DNA of 64,000 nucleotides from Vulcanimicrobiota bacterium. GTDB lineage: Bacteria; Vulcanimicrobiota; Xenobia; Xenobiales; Xenobiaceae. The position numbers and the translations under genes are program-made. Where the stretch lies: NCBI GenBank assembly GCA_944322965.1, contig CALUQR010000002.1, forward strand, positions 186,001-250,000, given 5' to 3'. The notes under the pieces were generated by a model. It was not told the origin of the DNA. It saw only the letters and a list, made by a program, of their open reading frames with translations, and ran no database searches. Positions 32,732 to 41,834 of this stretch are shown here, piece after piece. Position 1 is the first letter of the stretch. Each line of letters opens with the position of its first letter.

Positions 32732-34548
32732 AAGGCGGGCCAGTCGCTAAACTCCTTATTTTGGCGCGGCTCTTGCAGCATCAATTGGCGGACCTTCTCC
32801 CCATATAAGGAGGTGCGGTTGCGACCTTGGCGCTTGGAGTAGTAGAGGGCTTCGTCGGCCCGCTGGAGCAGCTCCCTCTGGTCGCTAGCGTGGTCGGGAT
32901 AGCTGGCTACCCCAATACTTACTGAGATGCGCAGCTCGATCTTCTCCTCTTGGCCCTCAGGTTGCCACTGGAAGATATGCTCCTCCAAAGCGCTCTGGAT
33001 GCGGGTCGCGGCGATTAAAGCCCCCACGGCGTTAGACTCTACTAAGAGGATAGCGAACTCCTCGCCCCCATAGCGGCCGATAATATCTAGATCGCGCAAT
33101 TGGGCGCGCAAGACGGCGGCCAGTTCCGCTAAGACGTAGTCTCCGCACTGATGGCCGTAAGTATCGTTGACCTTCTTAAAGAAGTCGATATCGATCATCA
33201 ATAAGCTCAAGTCGGCGTGGGTGCGGGTGGCCCTTTTGAGCTCTTCGGCAAATTTAGAGAAGAAATGGCGCCTAATAAAGACCTTAGTCAGGCCGTCCGT
33301 CACCGCCAGCTCGTAGAGGTGGGCATTGTAAAGGGCCATGGCCGCCTGGTCGGCTACTTGCAAAATGATCTGTAAGTCGTCGTTAGTGAAGGGCTGACCT
33401 AATTCTTTATTGGTTATATTGAGGACGCCTTGCAAGTCGTCGTGGACTACTAAGGGGACGCAGAGGATAGAAGTGACGTTGGAAGTGGCCGTATGGACGA
33501 ACATCTTGGAGGTGGTGGGATTATTGAGCACCACCGGACGCCTGCTCTGAGCCACCTGGCCCGCGATACCTTCGCCTATCTTAAAGCGCTTAGTCTGGTA
33601 GAGGCCGCGCAAGATCTTCTCTTCCGTATCGGCGTCGATACCGTAGACTACGGAGACGACTAACTCGTTGCTAGCTTCCTCCAAAAGCATAATGGAGCCC
33701 TTCTGGGCGTGGACGATCTCCGCCGCATAGCGCAAAATATCTTTGAGCAGATGGTCCCGATCGTCGATAGCGCTCAGAGCCCGCCCCACGTCGTAGAGAG
33801 TCTCTAACTTACTCACCTGCCGAGCCAAAGCGATGCGCGAGCTCTCCAATTGGCGGTACCAGACGGCGTTGCGCAGGGCCCTCACCCCTTGGGCGGTCAG
33901 ACGTTCAATAAATTCGCTCTCCAAAGAGTACTGGGCGGTAATATCTAAACCTATGAGCCCCAGGACCTGGTTATCTAAAGGATTCAATAAGGGGATCCAG
34001 TAGTAAAGACCCAAATCGTCTAATTGACACTCCCGCATACTGCTCTGGTAGGGGAGGGCCTGGCAGTGGCCGGTGGCGTCGGCGCTAGAGAAGGGGCGGC
34101 CGTTACAAGCCTCCAGCCAGAAGAGGCTGTGCTGGTGGGGGACAAAGCGCACCCGCTGGGCGGAGGGGACGTTGAGCTGGTAGACGCAAGCGTAAGCCTC
34201 CGTCTTGAGGGAGGTCTGGATGAGCTGGCGCTTAAAAGTCTCGACGTACGGGGCTAAGAGATCGCCCTCCGGAGCGGCGCTGGGGGTATGTTGAGGGGTA
34301 GCGGAGATCTCGGCTATAAAGATGGCCGCCCTCTTGGCTCCAAAGCGGGCCACGAAGGTATCGACTAAGATGCGACCGATGAGATCGATATTGGTGATGG
34401 CCGCATCGAGACGGTCGGTGACCCCCAAGAGTAGATTGGCGTTGCGCAGGCGCACCAGAGTGTGCTGATACTCGCCAGCCATGCGGATATACTTATCCTC
34501 TAAGTCCTGATAGGCCCGCTGAGAGCTCTCTAGCTCGATATTATCCAT
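32728..34548 (-). CDS. GAF-GAF-GGDEF diguanylate cyclase
   Basis: Two GAF-like sensory domains (about residues 40-225 and 245-390) precede a GGDEF domain at about 400-575. The active-site loop is G-G-E-E-F at about 492-496 in R-Y-G-G-E-E-F-A-I-L. The conserved metal-binding D-I-D-F-F-K-K-V-N-D-T-Y-G-H and a R-D-L-D (RxxD) inhibitory site exactly 5 residues upstream of G-G-E-E-F are all intact. It should convert two GTP to cyclic di-GMP with product inhibition. No transmembrane segment is evident, so it is probably cytosolic. Its stop overlaps the convergent TPR gene by 4 bases. Confidence 0.92.
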   Translation of the reverse strand: MDNIELESSQRAYQDLEDKYIRMAGEYQHTLVRLRNANLLLGVTDRLDAAITNIDLIGRILVDTFVARFGAKRAAIFIAEISATPQHTPSAAPEGDLLAPYVETFKRQLIQTSLKTEAYACVYQLNVPSAQRVRFVPHQHSLFWLEACNGRPFSSADATGHCQALPYQSSMRECQLDDLGLYYWIPLLNPLDNQVLGLIGLDITAQYSLESEFIERLTAQGVRALRNAVWYRQLESSRIALARQVSKLETLYDVGRALSAIDDRDHLLKDILRYAAEIVHAQKGSIMLLEEASNELVVSVVYGIDADTEEKILRGLYQTKRFKIGEGIAGQVAQSRRPVVLNNPTTSKMFVHTATSNVTSILCVPLVVHDDLQGVLNITNKELGQPFTNDDLQIILQVADQAAMALYNAHLYELAVTDGLTKVFIRRHFFSKFAEELKRATRTHADLSLLMIDIDFFKKVNDTYGHQCGDYVLAELAAVLRAQLRDLDIIGRYGGEEFAILLVESNAVGALIAATRIQSALEEHIFQWQPEGQEEKIELRISVSIGVASYPDHASDQRELLQRADEALYYSKRQGRNRTSLYGEKVRQLMLQEPRQNKEFSDWPAF

Positions 34549-34611
34549 CTACTAACCCCGAGATTCGTTATCAAATGGACCCTTTCCCGATCGCTCCCTT
34601 AGTCCCTGTCC

Positions 34612-36522
34612 TTAAGCTAAACTGGCTAGCTCTTCCCATTGGCCGTAATACTCCTCCAACTGGCGCGGCAAGAGCTCGGCCTCCTTATAGATAGACTCCA
34701 TCTCCGCCCGGTCGGAGCTGGGACTAGCTAATTTAGCCTCTACCTGCGCTAAGCGCTCCTCACCCTCACTTATAAGTCGCTCCAATTCCTGCAGGCGGCG
34801 CTGCTCTTTAAAGGTGAGCTTCCTCTTTTTGGGGGGAGCGGCCGCTTTAGCTGGCGCTTTTTCCACCTTAGTGGGCGGAGGAGCTTGGGCCGCTATTTCG
34901 CGCTGGGCCTCGCGGTTTAGATGTTCGCGCAAGACCTCGTAGTCGCCCTGGAACTCGCGGATGGTTCCCTTCTCAAAGTAGAAGAGCCTATCGACGCAGC
35001 GATCTAAAAAGTAACGGTCGTGACTGACTATAACTACGATCCCCGCAAAGTCGTCGAGCCAGGACTCTAAGCGCATGAGGGTAGGGATATCTAAGTCGTT
35101 AGTCGGCTCGTCTAAGAAGAGGCAGTTGGGACTTTGCATTAAGAGGGCCAAAAGCTGGAGGCGCTTGCGCTCGCCGCCGGAGAGCTTGCGGATGAGGGTC
35201 TGCTGACGGGGACGGGGGAACAAAAATTGCTCCAACATACTCTCCGCGCTGACCCGCTTGCCGTTGGGCGCTACAATATACTCGCCCCGCTCGCGCACGT
35301 AATCTAAAATAGTCTGGTCGCTATCCTCTAAGTGGAAATTCTGACTATAATAGCCCCGCTGGACCGTCTCGCCCACCTCTAAATGGCCGCTATCGGGAGC
35401 TAAACGCTCCGCTAAAATATTTAAAAAGGTCGATTTGCCACAACCGTTAGGGCCCACTAAACCGATACGCTCGCCCCGGCCCAAGGTGAGATTGACCCCT
35501 TTAAAGAGGAGCTGGTTTCCAAAAGATTTGCTAATATCGACTAACTTGAGGCCCTTACTGCCTAGACGCTTATTGCCCGGCAGCTGCCCCAACTTGACCT
35601 CTTGGGGGCGGTTGAGCAACTGCTTCTGACTCTCTTGCAACTCCAAAAGCTGGAAGAGGCGCTCTTGCCTAGCTTTTTGCTTAGTAGAACGAGCCCGAGC
35701 CCCCCTCTTAAACCACTCCATCTCCTGCCTAATCAGATTGGCCCGCCGCTCCGTCTCCGCCTGTCCGCGCAACTGTTCCTCCTCCTTGCGCTCTAGATAG
35801 GCGCTGTAACCGCCTACGTAGATCTGGGCCCGACCCTTATCGAGCTCCAAAATGCGGGCGCTGACCCTATCTAAAAAGTAACGGTCGTGGGTCACCACCA
35901 CCAGAGCCCCCGGGAAGAGGCGCAACTGGTTCTCTAACCAATCGATAGTTAAAGTATCCAGATGGTTAGTAGGCTCATCTAAGAGCAAGAGCTGAGGATT
36001 ATTTAAAAGGGCTATGGCTAAAGCTACCTTCTTGCGCCCGCCCTGAGAGAGCTCCTCAATGGGATGGGGGTTTTTATCTGATTGCAATTGACTTAAAAGG
36101 GACTCGATACGCTGCGGCAACTCCCACGCCCGCAGACTGGAGAGGCGACTATTTAATTCGTCTAACCTAGCCCCATTCTTGGGGGTGGGATCCTTAGCAT
36201 ATAACTCACATAAACGCTCATACTCCCGCAGCGCGTCTAAAGTAGAACGCTGCGAATTATAGACCGTATCCCGCACCGAAAGGCCCGGCTCAAACTCTGG
36301 AGTTTGAGGGAGATAACCAACGGTCAGATCGCGCTGAAAAGCTATCTGACCGTAATCTAAAGGGTCTAAACGACCTAAAACCCGCAAGAGACTACTCTTG
36401 CCGCAACCGTTAACCCCAATGAGACCTAAACGCTCGTTGGGCTCAATCTGCAAATTCACACCCTGCCAAATGGGCTCCGTCGCAAACTGACGTCCGCCAT
36501 TCTCTAACTTCACTAAAGCCAT
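34612..36522 (-). CDS. ABC-F family ATPase, Uup type
   Basis: Two ABC domains (Walker A G-V-N-G-C-G-K-S and G-P-N-G-C-G-K-S) are joined by a P-site-like linker. The signatures are L-S-Q-G-G-R-K-K-V-A-L and L-S-G-G-E-R-K-R-L-Q-L, and both D-E-P-T-N motifs are intact. The C-terminal 90 residues form a Lys/Glu-rich coiled coil (K-R-K-L-T-F-K-E-Q-R-R-L-Q-E-L-E-R) as in Uup. ABC-F proteins act on the ribosome; Uup also affects precise transposon excision. The frame is open upstream to 36588, but ATG 36522 gives the canonical start, and the upstream codons run into a repeat element. Confidence 0.92.
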   Translation of the reverse strand: MALVKLENGGRQFATEPIWQGVNLQIEPNERLGLIGVNGCGKSSLLRVLGRLDPLDYGQIAFQRDLTVGYLPQTPEFEPGLSVRDTVYNSQRSTLDALREYERLCELYAKDPTPKNGARLDELNSRLSSLRAWELPQRIESLLSQLQSDKNPHPIEELSQGGRKKVALAIALLNNPQLLLLDEPTNHLDTLTIDWLENQLRLFPGALVVVTHDRYFLDRVSARILELDKGRAQIYVGGYSAYLERKEEEQLRGQAETERRANLIRQEMEWFKRGARARSTKQKARQERLFQLLELQESQKQLLNRPQEVKLGQLPGNKRLGSKGLKLVDISKSFGNQLLFKGVNLTLGRGERIGLVGPNGCGKSTFLNILAERLAPDSGHLEVGETVQRGYYSQNFHLEDSDQTILDYVRERGEYIVAPNGKRVSAESMLEQFLFPRPRQQTLIRKLSGGERKRLQLLALLMQSPNCLFLDEPTNDLDIPTLMRLESWLDDFAGIVVIVSHDRYFLDRCVDRLFYFEKGTIREFQGDYEVLREHLNREAQREIAAQAPPPTKVEKAPAKAAAPPKKRKLTFKEQRRLQELERLISEGEERLAQVEAKLASPSSDRAEMESIYKEAELLPRQLEEYYGQWEELASLA

Positions 36523-36563
36523 AACGTTGTTGCCCCATTCCCGCCGCTCCTGCCAGTTCCCTG

Positions 36564-36735
36564 GTTGCCGCCGCTGAGGCGGCGGCAACTAATGCGTAAT
36601 TAGGAATTCGGAATGCGGGAGGGCAATTCGGGATTCGGAGTTCGGAATGCGGAATTGAGTTAGTGAGGAATTAGGGGGGGCGAGGGCAATGCGGAATTCA
36701 TAATTCGGAATTAGGAATTCGGAATGCGGAATTAG
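36564..36735. repeat. Heptad repeat array with GC hairpin, upstream of the Uup-type gene
   Basis: A GTTGCCGCCG/CGGCGGCAAC hairpin (36564-36589) is followed by direct 7-bp units of the AATTCGG/AATTAGG/AATGCGG kind, in several short arrays up to about 36735. It is the leftmost member of the repeat family found between 36.5 and 51.0 kb. Confidence 0.85.
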
Positions 36736-36756
36736 ATGTGTTGTTGGGTCGAAATT

Positions 36757-36791
36757 ATAAAAGAAACCGCTTCTTGGGGAAGCGGTTTCTT
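36757..36791 (-). terminator. Intrinsic terminator of the 36.8-37.9 kb gene
   Basis: AAGAAACCGCTTC at 36761-36773 pairs with GAAGCGGTTTCTT at 36779-36791. The minus strand continues TTTTATAATT, giving a U-tract for the leftward gene. Confidence 0.88.
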
Positions 36792-36820
36792 GCGTTAAGA
36801 AGATATAAGATTCTTCTTCT

Positions 36821-37945
36821 TTATTTCTTAACGTCGCAGACCATTAAGCCGGCTTGGCTGTAGACGGCCATCTTCTTGCCATCTTCGGAGATACGTACTT
36901 GACCGAAGCGGGCGGTGCGGTTGCCGAGATCGGCTACGGGTTGCAATTTCCAGCCCGTCTGTTCGTCGGCATAGAAGAATTGGGCGCGCTGGACGCGGTT
37001 GGCGCTGTCGGTTACCAATACGGTGGAGCCATCTTCGGAGAGGAAGATATTGAGGTAAGGATCCTTAGTGTCGGCGGCGATCACCGTCTTCTTGTTGGTC
37101 TTGGCGTCATAGATAATTAAATCGAAGAGCGAATTGGGCTTCTGCATGGTATAGGCGATGCGGCCCGAGGAGCCCCAGAAGGAGAAGAGGTCGGCGCCTT
37201 CGTCGAACTTAGTCGGTTTCTCGAAGTTCGGCGGGTTCCAAACGTACATCTCCATGTGATTCTTGCCCTTGGGGACGGCGTAGAAGGCGCAATCCTTGGC
37301 GGTGAAGACGTAGTTGCGCGGCTTCAATTTGGCTTCCATCAGCTCGATGTCGTGGACGCGCTTAAAGGCCAGGTCGCCCTTCTTGGTGGGATCGAAGGTG
37401 GCGGTGCAGTCTACATCGGCGAAATCGTCGCCGGTATAGAAGTAACCCATGGCGAAGATCTCGTCGTTGACCATGCGCAAGACCTGAGGATGGGCGCGGA
37501 ACCCGGGCTTACCGGCTACGTGCTCGGCGATGGTCTCCATCTTACCCGTCTCTAAATTGATCTTGGCGAAGGTAGCGCCTGAGCGGGTGACGATGATGAG
37601 TTCCTTCTGGTCGGGGGTGAGCATGGAATACTCCCAGGAAGTGACGGGCGGACCTACGGGCAGACGCCGAATTTTGCCAAACTTTCCATCCTTGGTGAGA
37701 GGAACAATGATCAATTCGTAAGGATAGCCCTCCCCAGCCTTCTTGAGGTCGGGATTCTTCTGGTGGAGGGTAATAAAGCTGCCGTCATGACTAAAGCCGC
37801 TAATGCTAGTGCGGGCGTACTTGACGTCGATGCCCAGTTTCTGCAACTCGGCCTTAGAGATAGAAATTTCGTCAGCTACGGCCGGCCCAGACCAGGCCAG
37901 AAGGCACATAGCGCCCACCAAAGCGGTAGTCAATTTTTTCGTCAT
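36821..37945 (-). CDS. Exported beta-propeller-like protein
   Basis: A typical signal peptide (M-T-K-K-L-T-T-A-L-V-G-A-M, ending V-A-D) leads a 350-residue mature protein rich in strands of the W-D/TolB propeller type: S-I-S-G-F-S-H-D-G-S-F-I-T, T-P-D-Q-K-E-L-I-I-V-T, S-E-D-G-S-T-V-L-V-T-D and S-E-D-G-K-K-M-A-V-Y. The repeated D-G-x-x-h-h-h pattern about every 50 residues suggests 6-7 blades. A periplasmic or surface function is likely; no catalytic motif is visible. GGAGG is 8 bases before the ATG. It is divergent from the first secreted paralogue across a 390-base AT-rich region. Confidence 0.72.
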   Translation of the reverse strand: MTKKLTTALVGAMCLLAWSGPAVADEISISKAELQKLGIDVKYARTSISGFSHDGSFITLHQKNPDLKKAGEGYPYELIIVPLTKDGKFGKIRRLPVGPPVTSWEYSMLTPDQKELIIVTRSGATFAKINLETGKMETIAEHVAGKPGFRAHPQVLRMVNDEIFAMGYFYTGDDFADVDCTATFDPTKKGDLAFKRVHDIELMEAKLKPRNYVFTAKDCAFYAVPKGKNHMEMYVWNPPNFEKPTKFDEGADLFSFWGSSGRIAYTMQKPNSLFDLIIYDAKTNKKTVIAADTKDPYLNIFLSEDGSTVLVTDSANRVQRAQFFYADEQTGWKLQPVADLGNRTARFGQVRISEDGKKMAVYSQAGLMVCDVKK

Positions 37946-38335
37946 ACGATAAGCCTCCGGTTGGGATCATATGTTCAGGCTTCGCTCTCCTTCGCAAAAG
38001 TGCCCATTTAACCTTTTTTTAACCCGAGAAAAAATATCTTAGCGCCAAATTAAATAACCTCCAATAACTTAAAAACGCTCCTTTAGGCGGTTTATTGACC
38101 TTCACAATTTAGTGTTAGTTTGTTGGTTAAGAACAAATAAAGATAATACTAGAAGTATTCAAAATTTAACACGAAGTAGCTGATTTTTAACATTGTAGAC
38201 ACAAGTATGTTGCAACTCCATTTGTTCGATTCTTTAAGATAAGCGCAGATACAGGGTTGGGATGGCAGTCTCCCCTCATCGGTATTAGCATTCTTCGCTT
38301 CTCTGGGGCGGTTTTCATATATGGGAGGTAGTCCT
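37946..38335. promoter_or_regulatory. AT-rich divergent regulatory region with conserved GGCAGTC leader motif
   Basis: This 390-base AT-rich gap lies between two divergent exported-protein genes and contains no credible ORF. GGCAGTCT at 38264-38271 lies 72 nt before the paralogue-1 ATG and also occurs in the leaders of paralogues 3 and 4 (paralogue 2 has GGCAGTCG). GGGAGGT precedes ATG 38336. Several runs resemble -10 boxes but none can be called uniquely. Confidence 0.5.
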
Positions 38336-39730
38336 ATGAATTTTCGCTATGGTATTCTAAGCGCGGCTCTAGCCGTAGGAATCTTCGCTCTCCCCGCCAG
38401 CGCGGCGGTCACCGATGTCACCGGCGGTAACATCGACGTCAACACTACTATTAATAAGCACTACAACGAGATCGATGGCGGTACGACCCAGATTAAGGGC
38501 AACGACATCATCCACAAAGGCCAGGATAAGGTCATTGATAAGAGCGGTCCTACTAAAGTTACCGTTAATGGGCGTTTAGATTATAACGTCATCGGCAACG
38601 ATAACTGGAGCGGTCACGAAGTCAAGAATTTTTCGACGACGGTTACCAACCCTTCCAACGTCAACTCCGTGATCGATCAAGTAGGTAAAGAGATGTTTAA
38701 CTACCTGCACGACCAGCTGTGGGATCATCGTCCCGGCGTGAGCTACGGCGGCAATCGGACTGACGGTGAGGGTAACTACTTCTTCTTTGGCTCCTCAGCT
38801 GGCAATACTAATAGCTATAATGACTGGCAGAGCGGCACTTCCAGCGCTGTAAACGGCGCTAAGAAGGTCAGCGAGAGCAATACCTATAAGACTACCACCA
38901 AGACTAAGAAAGAATATACCGGTCGCACCTACGGCAGCGAGTATGAGCGCAAGGATAAGATGACTACCGTCCTGACTCGCATCGAGAGCTCCAGAACGGT
39001 CAACGCTAGCCCCAACTCCATTATGGTCGGCGACCCTGACGCCATCGCCTCCGCTTACGCCGCCCAGGGTAATGTGACCGTAGACGAAGTAGTCGACAAG
39101 TACTACGATCGCACCCACTACTACGAGCAGGTCTACCACAACAATTATAAGACCTGGAACGAGATTACCAAGACCGGTAACAAGACTATCGTCTACCAGC
39201 TCAACGCCTATCGCCGCTACAGCCCCATCATCCTCGACTTAGATGGCGATGGCAAGATCGAGGCCTCCAACGGCCAGTACCTGGCTCACGATGACTTCAG
39301 CGACAAGGTAGCCGCCTTCGACTTCTTCGGTAACGGCTTCCCCGTGCTCACCGAGTGGGTAGGGGTCAATGACGGACTGCTCTGCCGTCCTACCGCCGAC
39401 GGTAAGGTGACCGGCGCTCAGCTCTTCGGTTCCTCCAACGGTATGGCCAACGGCTACGAAGAGATGGCCTCTCTGGACGCCGATGAGAACGGAGCCTTAG
39501 AAGGCGCTGAACTCCAAGGCCTCAAGGTCTGGACCGACCTCAACGGCGACGCCGTAGCCCAAGCCCACGAGCTCAAGAGCTTAGAGGAGCTGGGAATCAC
39601 CTCCATCAAGGTGACCCACAACAACTACTCCTCAACCTTCGAGCGCAACGGCCAAACCTACAAGACCTTCGACTGGTGGCCCAACTGCCGCGAGATGCGC
39701 AAAGTCAACCTGGCCGGACTTTTCGAATAA
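38336..39730 (+). CDS. Secreted calcium-binding-type paralogue 1
   Basis: 464 residues: a signal peptide ending A-S-A (to about 23), then a conserved stretch ending in V-N-T-T-I-N-K-H-Y-N-E-I-D-G-G-T (about 24-50). A variable region covers about 51-210. A conserved block follows with D-P-D-A-I-A-S-A-Y-A-A-Q and D-K-Y-Y-D-R-T-H-Y-Y (about 211-265). The C-terminal domain (293-464) has S-P-I-I-L-D-L-D-G-D-G, D-A-D-E-N-G-A-L-E-G and D-L-N-G-D acidic loops, like EF-hand/dockerin calcium sites of hemolysin-type proteins, but no RTX nonapeptides. Two conserved cysteines (Cys350 in L-C-R-P, Cys451 in N-C-R-E) might form a disulfide. GGGAGGT precedes ATG 38336; the ATG at 38321 overlaps it. Confidence 0.8.
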   Translation: MNFRYGILSAALAVGIFALPASAAVTDVTGGNIDVNTTINKHYNEIDGGTTQIKGNDIIHKGQDKVIDKSGPTKVTVNGRLDYNVIGNDNWSGHEVKNFSTTVTNPSNVNSVIDQVGKEMFNYLHDQLWDHRPGVSYGGNRTDGEGNYFFFGSSAGNTNSYNDWQSGTSSAVNGAKKVSESNTYKTTTKTKKEYTGRTYGSEYERKDKMTTVLTRIESSRTVNASPNSIMVGDPDAIASAYAAQGNVTVDEVVDKYYDRTHYYEQVYHNNYKTWNEITKTGNKTIVYQLNAYRRYSPIILDLDGDGKIEASNGQYLAHDDFSDKVAAFDFFGNGFPVLTEWVGVNDGLLCRPTADGKVTGAQLFGSSNGMANGYEEMASLDADENGALEGAELQGLKVWTDLNGDAVAQAHELKSLEELGITSIKVTHNNYSSTFERNGQTYKTFDWWPNCREMRKVNLAGLFE

Positions 39731-40200
39731 TTCGTAATTCGGAATTCGTAATTCGGAATTGAGATAGTAGGTAATTAAGTTGCCGCTGGGACTGAGGTCC
39801 TGGCGGCAACTTTTTTTGCCGCCTGGAGGCGGCGGCAATGCGGAATTCGGAGTTCGGAATGCGTAATTGGGGGAGTCGCGACAAGAGGTTAGGCGTAGCT
39901 ATAACTTTCGTTTTAGCGAGGACTTAGGGGCGAGGGAGCGGCGGGGAGTTAGTTCTGGCAGGTTTCGAGGGTTGCTTGGCTGGGGGAAAATCGTCATGGT
40001 GTGATGCGGCCGAGGGCCGTGCCAGAACCAAAGCGCCAAAAAGGCAGTGAAACTGCCGACGATTCTCCCATAGGTTCAGCTACTCCCGGATCTGCTAAGT
40101 CATTAACAAGTAGAAACTTAATTCCTAATTACGAATTAAGCATTCCGCATTGCTAGCTGCCGTCTCGGCAGCTAGCGTACTCCGAATTCCGCATTGCTCT
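39728..40200. repeat. Repeat element R1 (heptads, terminator, hairpin core) between paralogues 1 and 2
   Basis: Heptads begin on the stop codon of paralogue 1 and run to about 39758. A hairpin terminator and a GCCGCC/GGCGGC hairpin follow. The core at about 39890-40115 contains GGGAAAATCGTC (39984-39995), its near-complement GACGATTCTCCC (40058-40069), and the hairpin GGCAGTGAAACTGCC (40043-40057). Heptads in inverted orientation (AATTACGAATTAAG) and a GCTAGCTGCCG/CGGCAGCTAGC hairpin (40153-40176) end it. No ORF is evident in it. Confidence 0.8.
39780..39817 (+). terminator. Intrinsic terminator of paralogue 1
   Basis: GTTGCCGC at 39780-39787 pairs with GCGGCAAC at 39803-39810, followed by seven T (39811-39817). 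The same module, with wobble changes in the right arm, follows paralogues 3 and 4. Confidence 0.88.
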
Positions 40201-40447
40201 AAAGTCTTTTTATGAAAATTTTTTATTCTTCTTATCGCTCTTAGGAGAGCTGTCTGGAGTATTATCCTTAATTGGCGGGATTTATTTTGTTTGTAGTTGT
40301 GTATAAAATATTTAAACTTAATTTCTTTTAATTTCGATTGCTAATAAAGTATTAATAAGATACCCTGAGCTTAGATGGGCTAGCGTGGGTTAGGCAGTCG
40401 CTTGCGGTAGGCTATTGACTAGAACTAAAGTTTTGGGAGGTTAGCTC
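40201..40447. promoter_or_regulatory. AT-rich leader of paralogue 2 with GGCAGTC motif
   Basis: An AT-rich stretch with no ORF precedes paralogue 2. GGCAGTCG at 40393-40400 is 55 nt before ATG 40448, and GGGAGGTT is the ribosome site. The 23-bp box of paralogues 3 and 4 is absent. Confidence 0.45.
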
Positions 40448-41722
40448 ATGGATTATCGTTATGGCATCCTAGCTACGGCGCTGGCCGTAGGATTCTTTGC
40501 TCTTCCTGCTTCCGCCGCCGTCTCCGATGTGGAGGGTGGCACTGTCAATGTCAACACTACTATTAATAAGCACTACAACGAGATCGACGGGGGCACGAAT
40601 ACTATCCGTCGAGAGGTAACTGAAGGGACTCGCACAGTAGGTAAAACTTTCCAGGCGAATTTAGAGTATAAAGCCCAGGCCGCTGGCGATTGGGGGAGAG
40701 GTGAAGAAGTAAAAGCTCGCCAAGTTTGGTGGAATGGACGCTTGAAGACCGTTTATGACAGCGTGTGGACGGGCGTAATAGGTAACTATTCTAGCGTAGA
40801 TCAAGCCGTTAACGCTATGGAAAAATACCTGATCTGGTACGGTGGTATGAATGATGGACGCAGTGGAGCTACCTTCCACAATGATCCCGCATTCTTTACT
40901 GGTCGTACCCAAGCTGCTGAAGGGCGCACCCACGTCGGTACTAGAGATACGGGGCGCGTGGAGGATGTAGGTAAACAGACTACCGTCTTAACGAGAATTG
41001 AGAGTGCTCGTACAATCAACTCCGATCCCGGCTCCATTACGATCGGCGATCCAGATTCTATAGCTAATGCCTATGCCGCTCAGGGTAATGTCACCGTAGA
41101 CGAGGTAGTCGACAAATACTACGATCGCACCCACTACTATAATCGAACCGTGGTCGACGTCTACGCTCAAAATGTAGTAGAAGTTTGGCAGGTGAATGGT
41201 TTCCGTTTCTATTCGCCCATTATTCTCGATTTAGATGGTGACGGCAAGATCGAAGCTTCTGATGGATTCTATCAGGCCCATGACACTTTCAGTGATAAAG
41301 TAGCCATGTTCGACTTCTTTGGCAATGGATTCCCCGTGCTCACGGAGTGGGTAGGGGCTAACGACGGCCTGCTCTGCCGTCCCACTAAGGACGGTAAGGT
41401 GACCGGCGCTCAACTCTTCGGTACGGCTAACGGTATGGCCAATGGCTACGAAGAGATGGCCTCCTTAGACGCTGACAATAGCGGAGCTTTAGAAGGCGCC
41501 GAACTTCAGGGACTCTACGTCTGGACCGACCTCAATGGCAACGCGATAGCTGATAAGGGCGAACTTAAGAGCTTAGAGGAACTGGGAATTACTTCCATTA
41601 AGGTGACCCACAATAATTATGCTTCTACCTTTACCCGCAACGGCCAAACCTACAAGAGCTTCGACTGGTGGCCCAACTGCCGCGAGTTACGTAAAGTCAA
41701 TGTAGCTAGTATGTTCGAATAG
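40448..41722 (+). CDS. Secreted calcium-binding-type paralogue 2
   Basis: 424 residues with the same signal peptide type (M-D-Y-R-Y-G-I-L-A, ending A-S-A), constant N-terminal V-N-T-T-I-N-K-H-Y-N-E-I-D-G-G-T and constant C-terminal domain with D-L-D-G-D-G-K-I-E, D-A-D-N-S-G-A-L-E-G and D-L-N-G-N. The middle (about 51-175) is unlike that of paralogue 1 and shorter, with a W-G-R-G-E-E-V segment and M-E-K-Y-L-I-W-Y helix. GGGAGGTT precedes ATG 40448. Unlike the other three it is not followed by the shared heptad-terminator module but by a different GC hairpin, where it meets the convergent SDR gene. Confidence 0.8.
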   Translation: MDYRYGILATALAVGFFALPASAAVSDVEGGTVNVNTTINKHYNEIDGGTNTIRREVTEGTRTVGKTFQANLEYKAQAAGDWGRGEEVKARQVWWNGRLKTVYDSVWTGVIGNYSSVDQAVNAMEKYLIWYGGMNDGRSGATFHNDPAFFTGRTQAAEGRTHVGTRDTGRVEDVGKQTTVLTRIESARTINSDPGSITIGDPDSIANAYAAQGNVTVDEVVDKYYDRTHYYNRTVVDVYAQNVVEVWQVNGFRFYSPIILDLDGDGKIEASDGFYQAHDTFSDKVAMFDFFGNGFPVLTEWVGANDGLLCRPTKDGKVTGAQLFGTANGMANGYEEMASLDADNSGALEGAELQGLYVWTDLNGNAIADKGELKSLEELGITSIKVTHNNYASTFTRNGQTYKSFDWWPNCRELRKVNVASMFE

Positions 41723-41769
41723 GGGAGTAGGCTCTTAAAGCTTCCATTCTAGACCGTTAATATAAATGT

Positions 41770-41796
41770 GCTCCCCCTGCCTGCGGCAGGGGGAGC
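41770..41796. terminator. GC hairpin between paralogue 2 and the SDR gene
   Basis: GCTCCCCCTGCC (41770-41781) pairs perfectly with GGCAGGGGGAGC (41785-41796) around a TGC loop. No long T-run follows on either side, so it is a weak or stabilising terminator for the two convergent genes. Confidence 0.6.
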
Positions 41797-41834
41797 GCAA
41801 CTACTTGGAGACCTTACTGGGGAGGCGCGGTCAC

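Noticed and set aside
39890-40115. R core as a transposon gene remnant
   Set aside because: No frame in R1, R3, R4 or R5 longer than about 80 codons is conserved between the copies, so coding origin is not supported.
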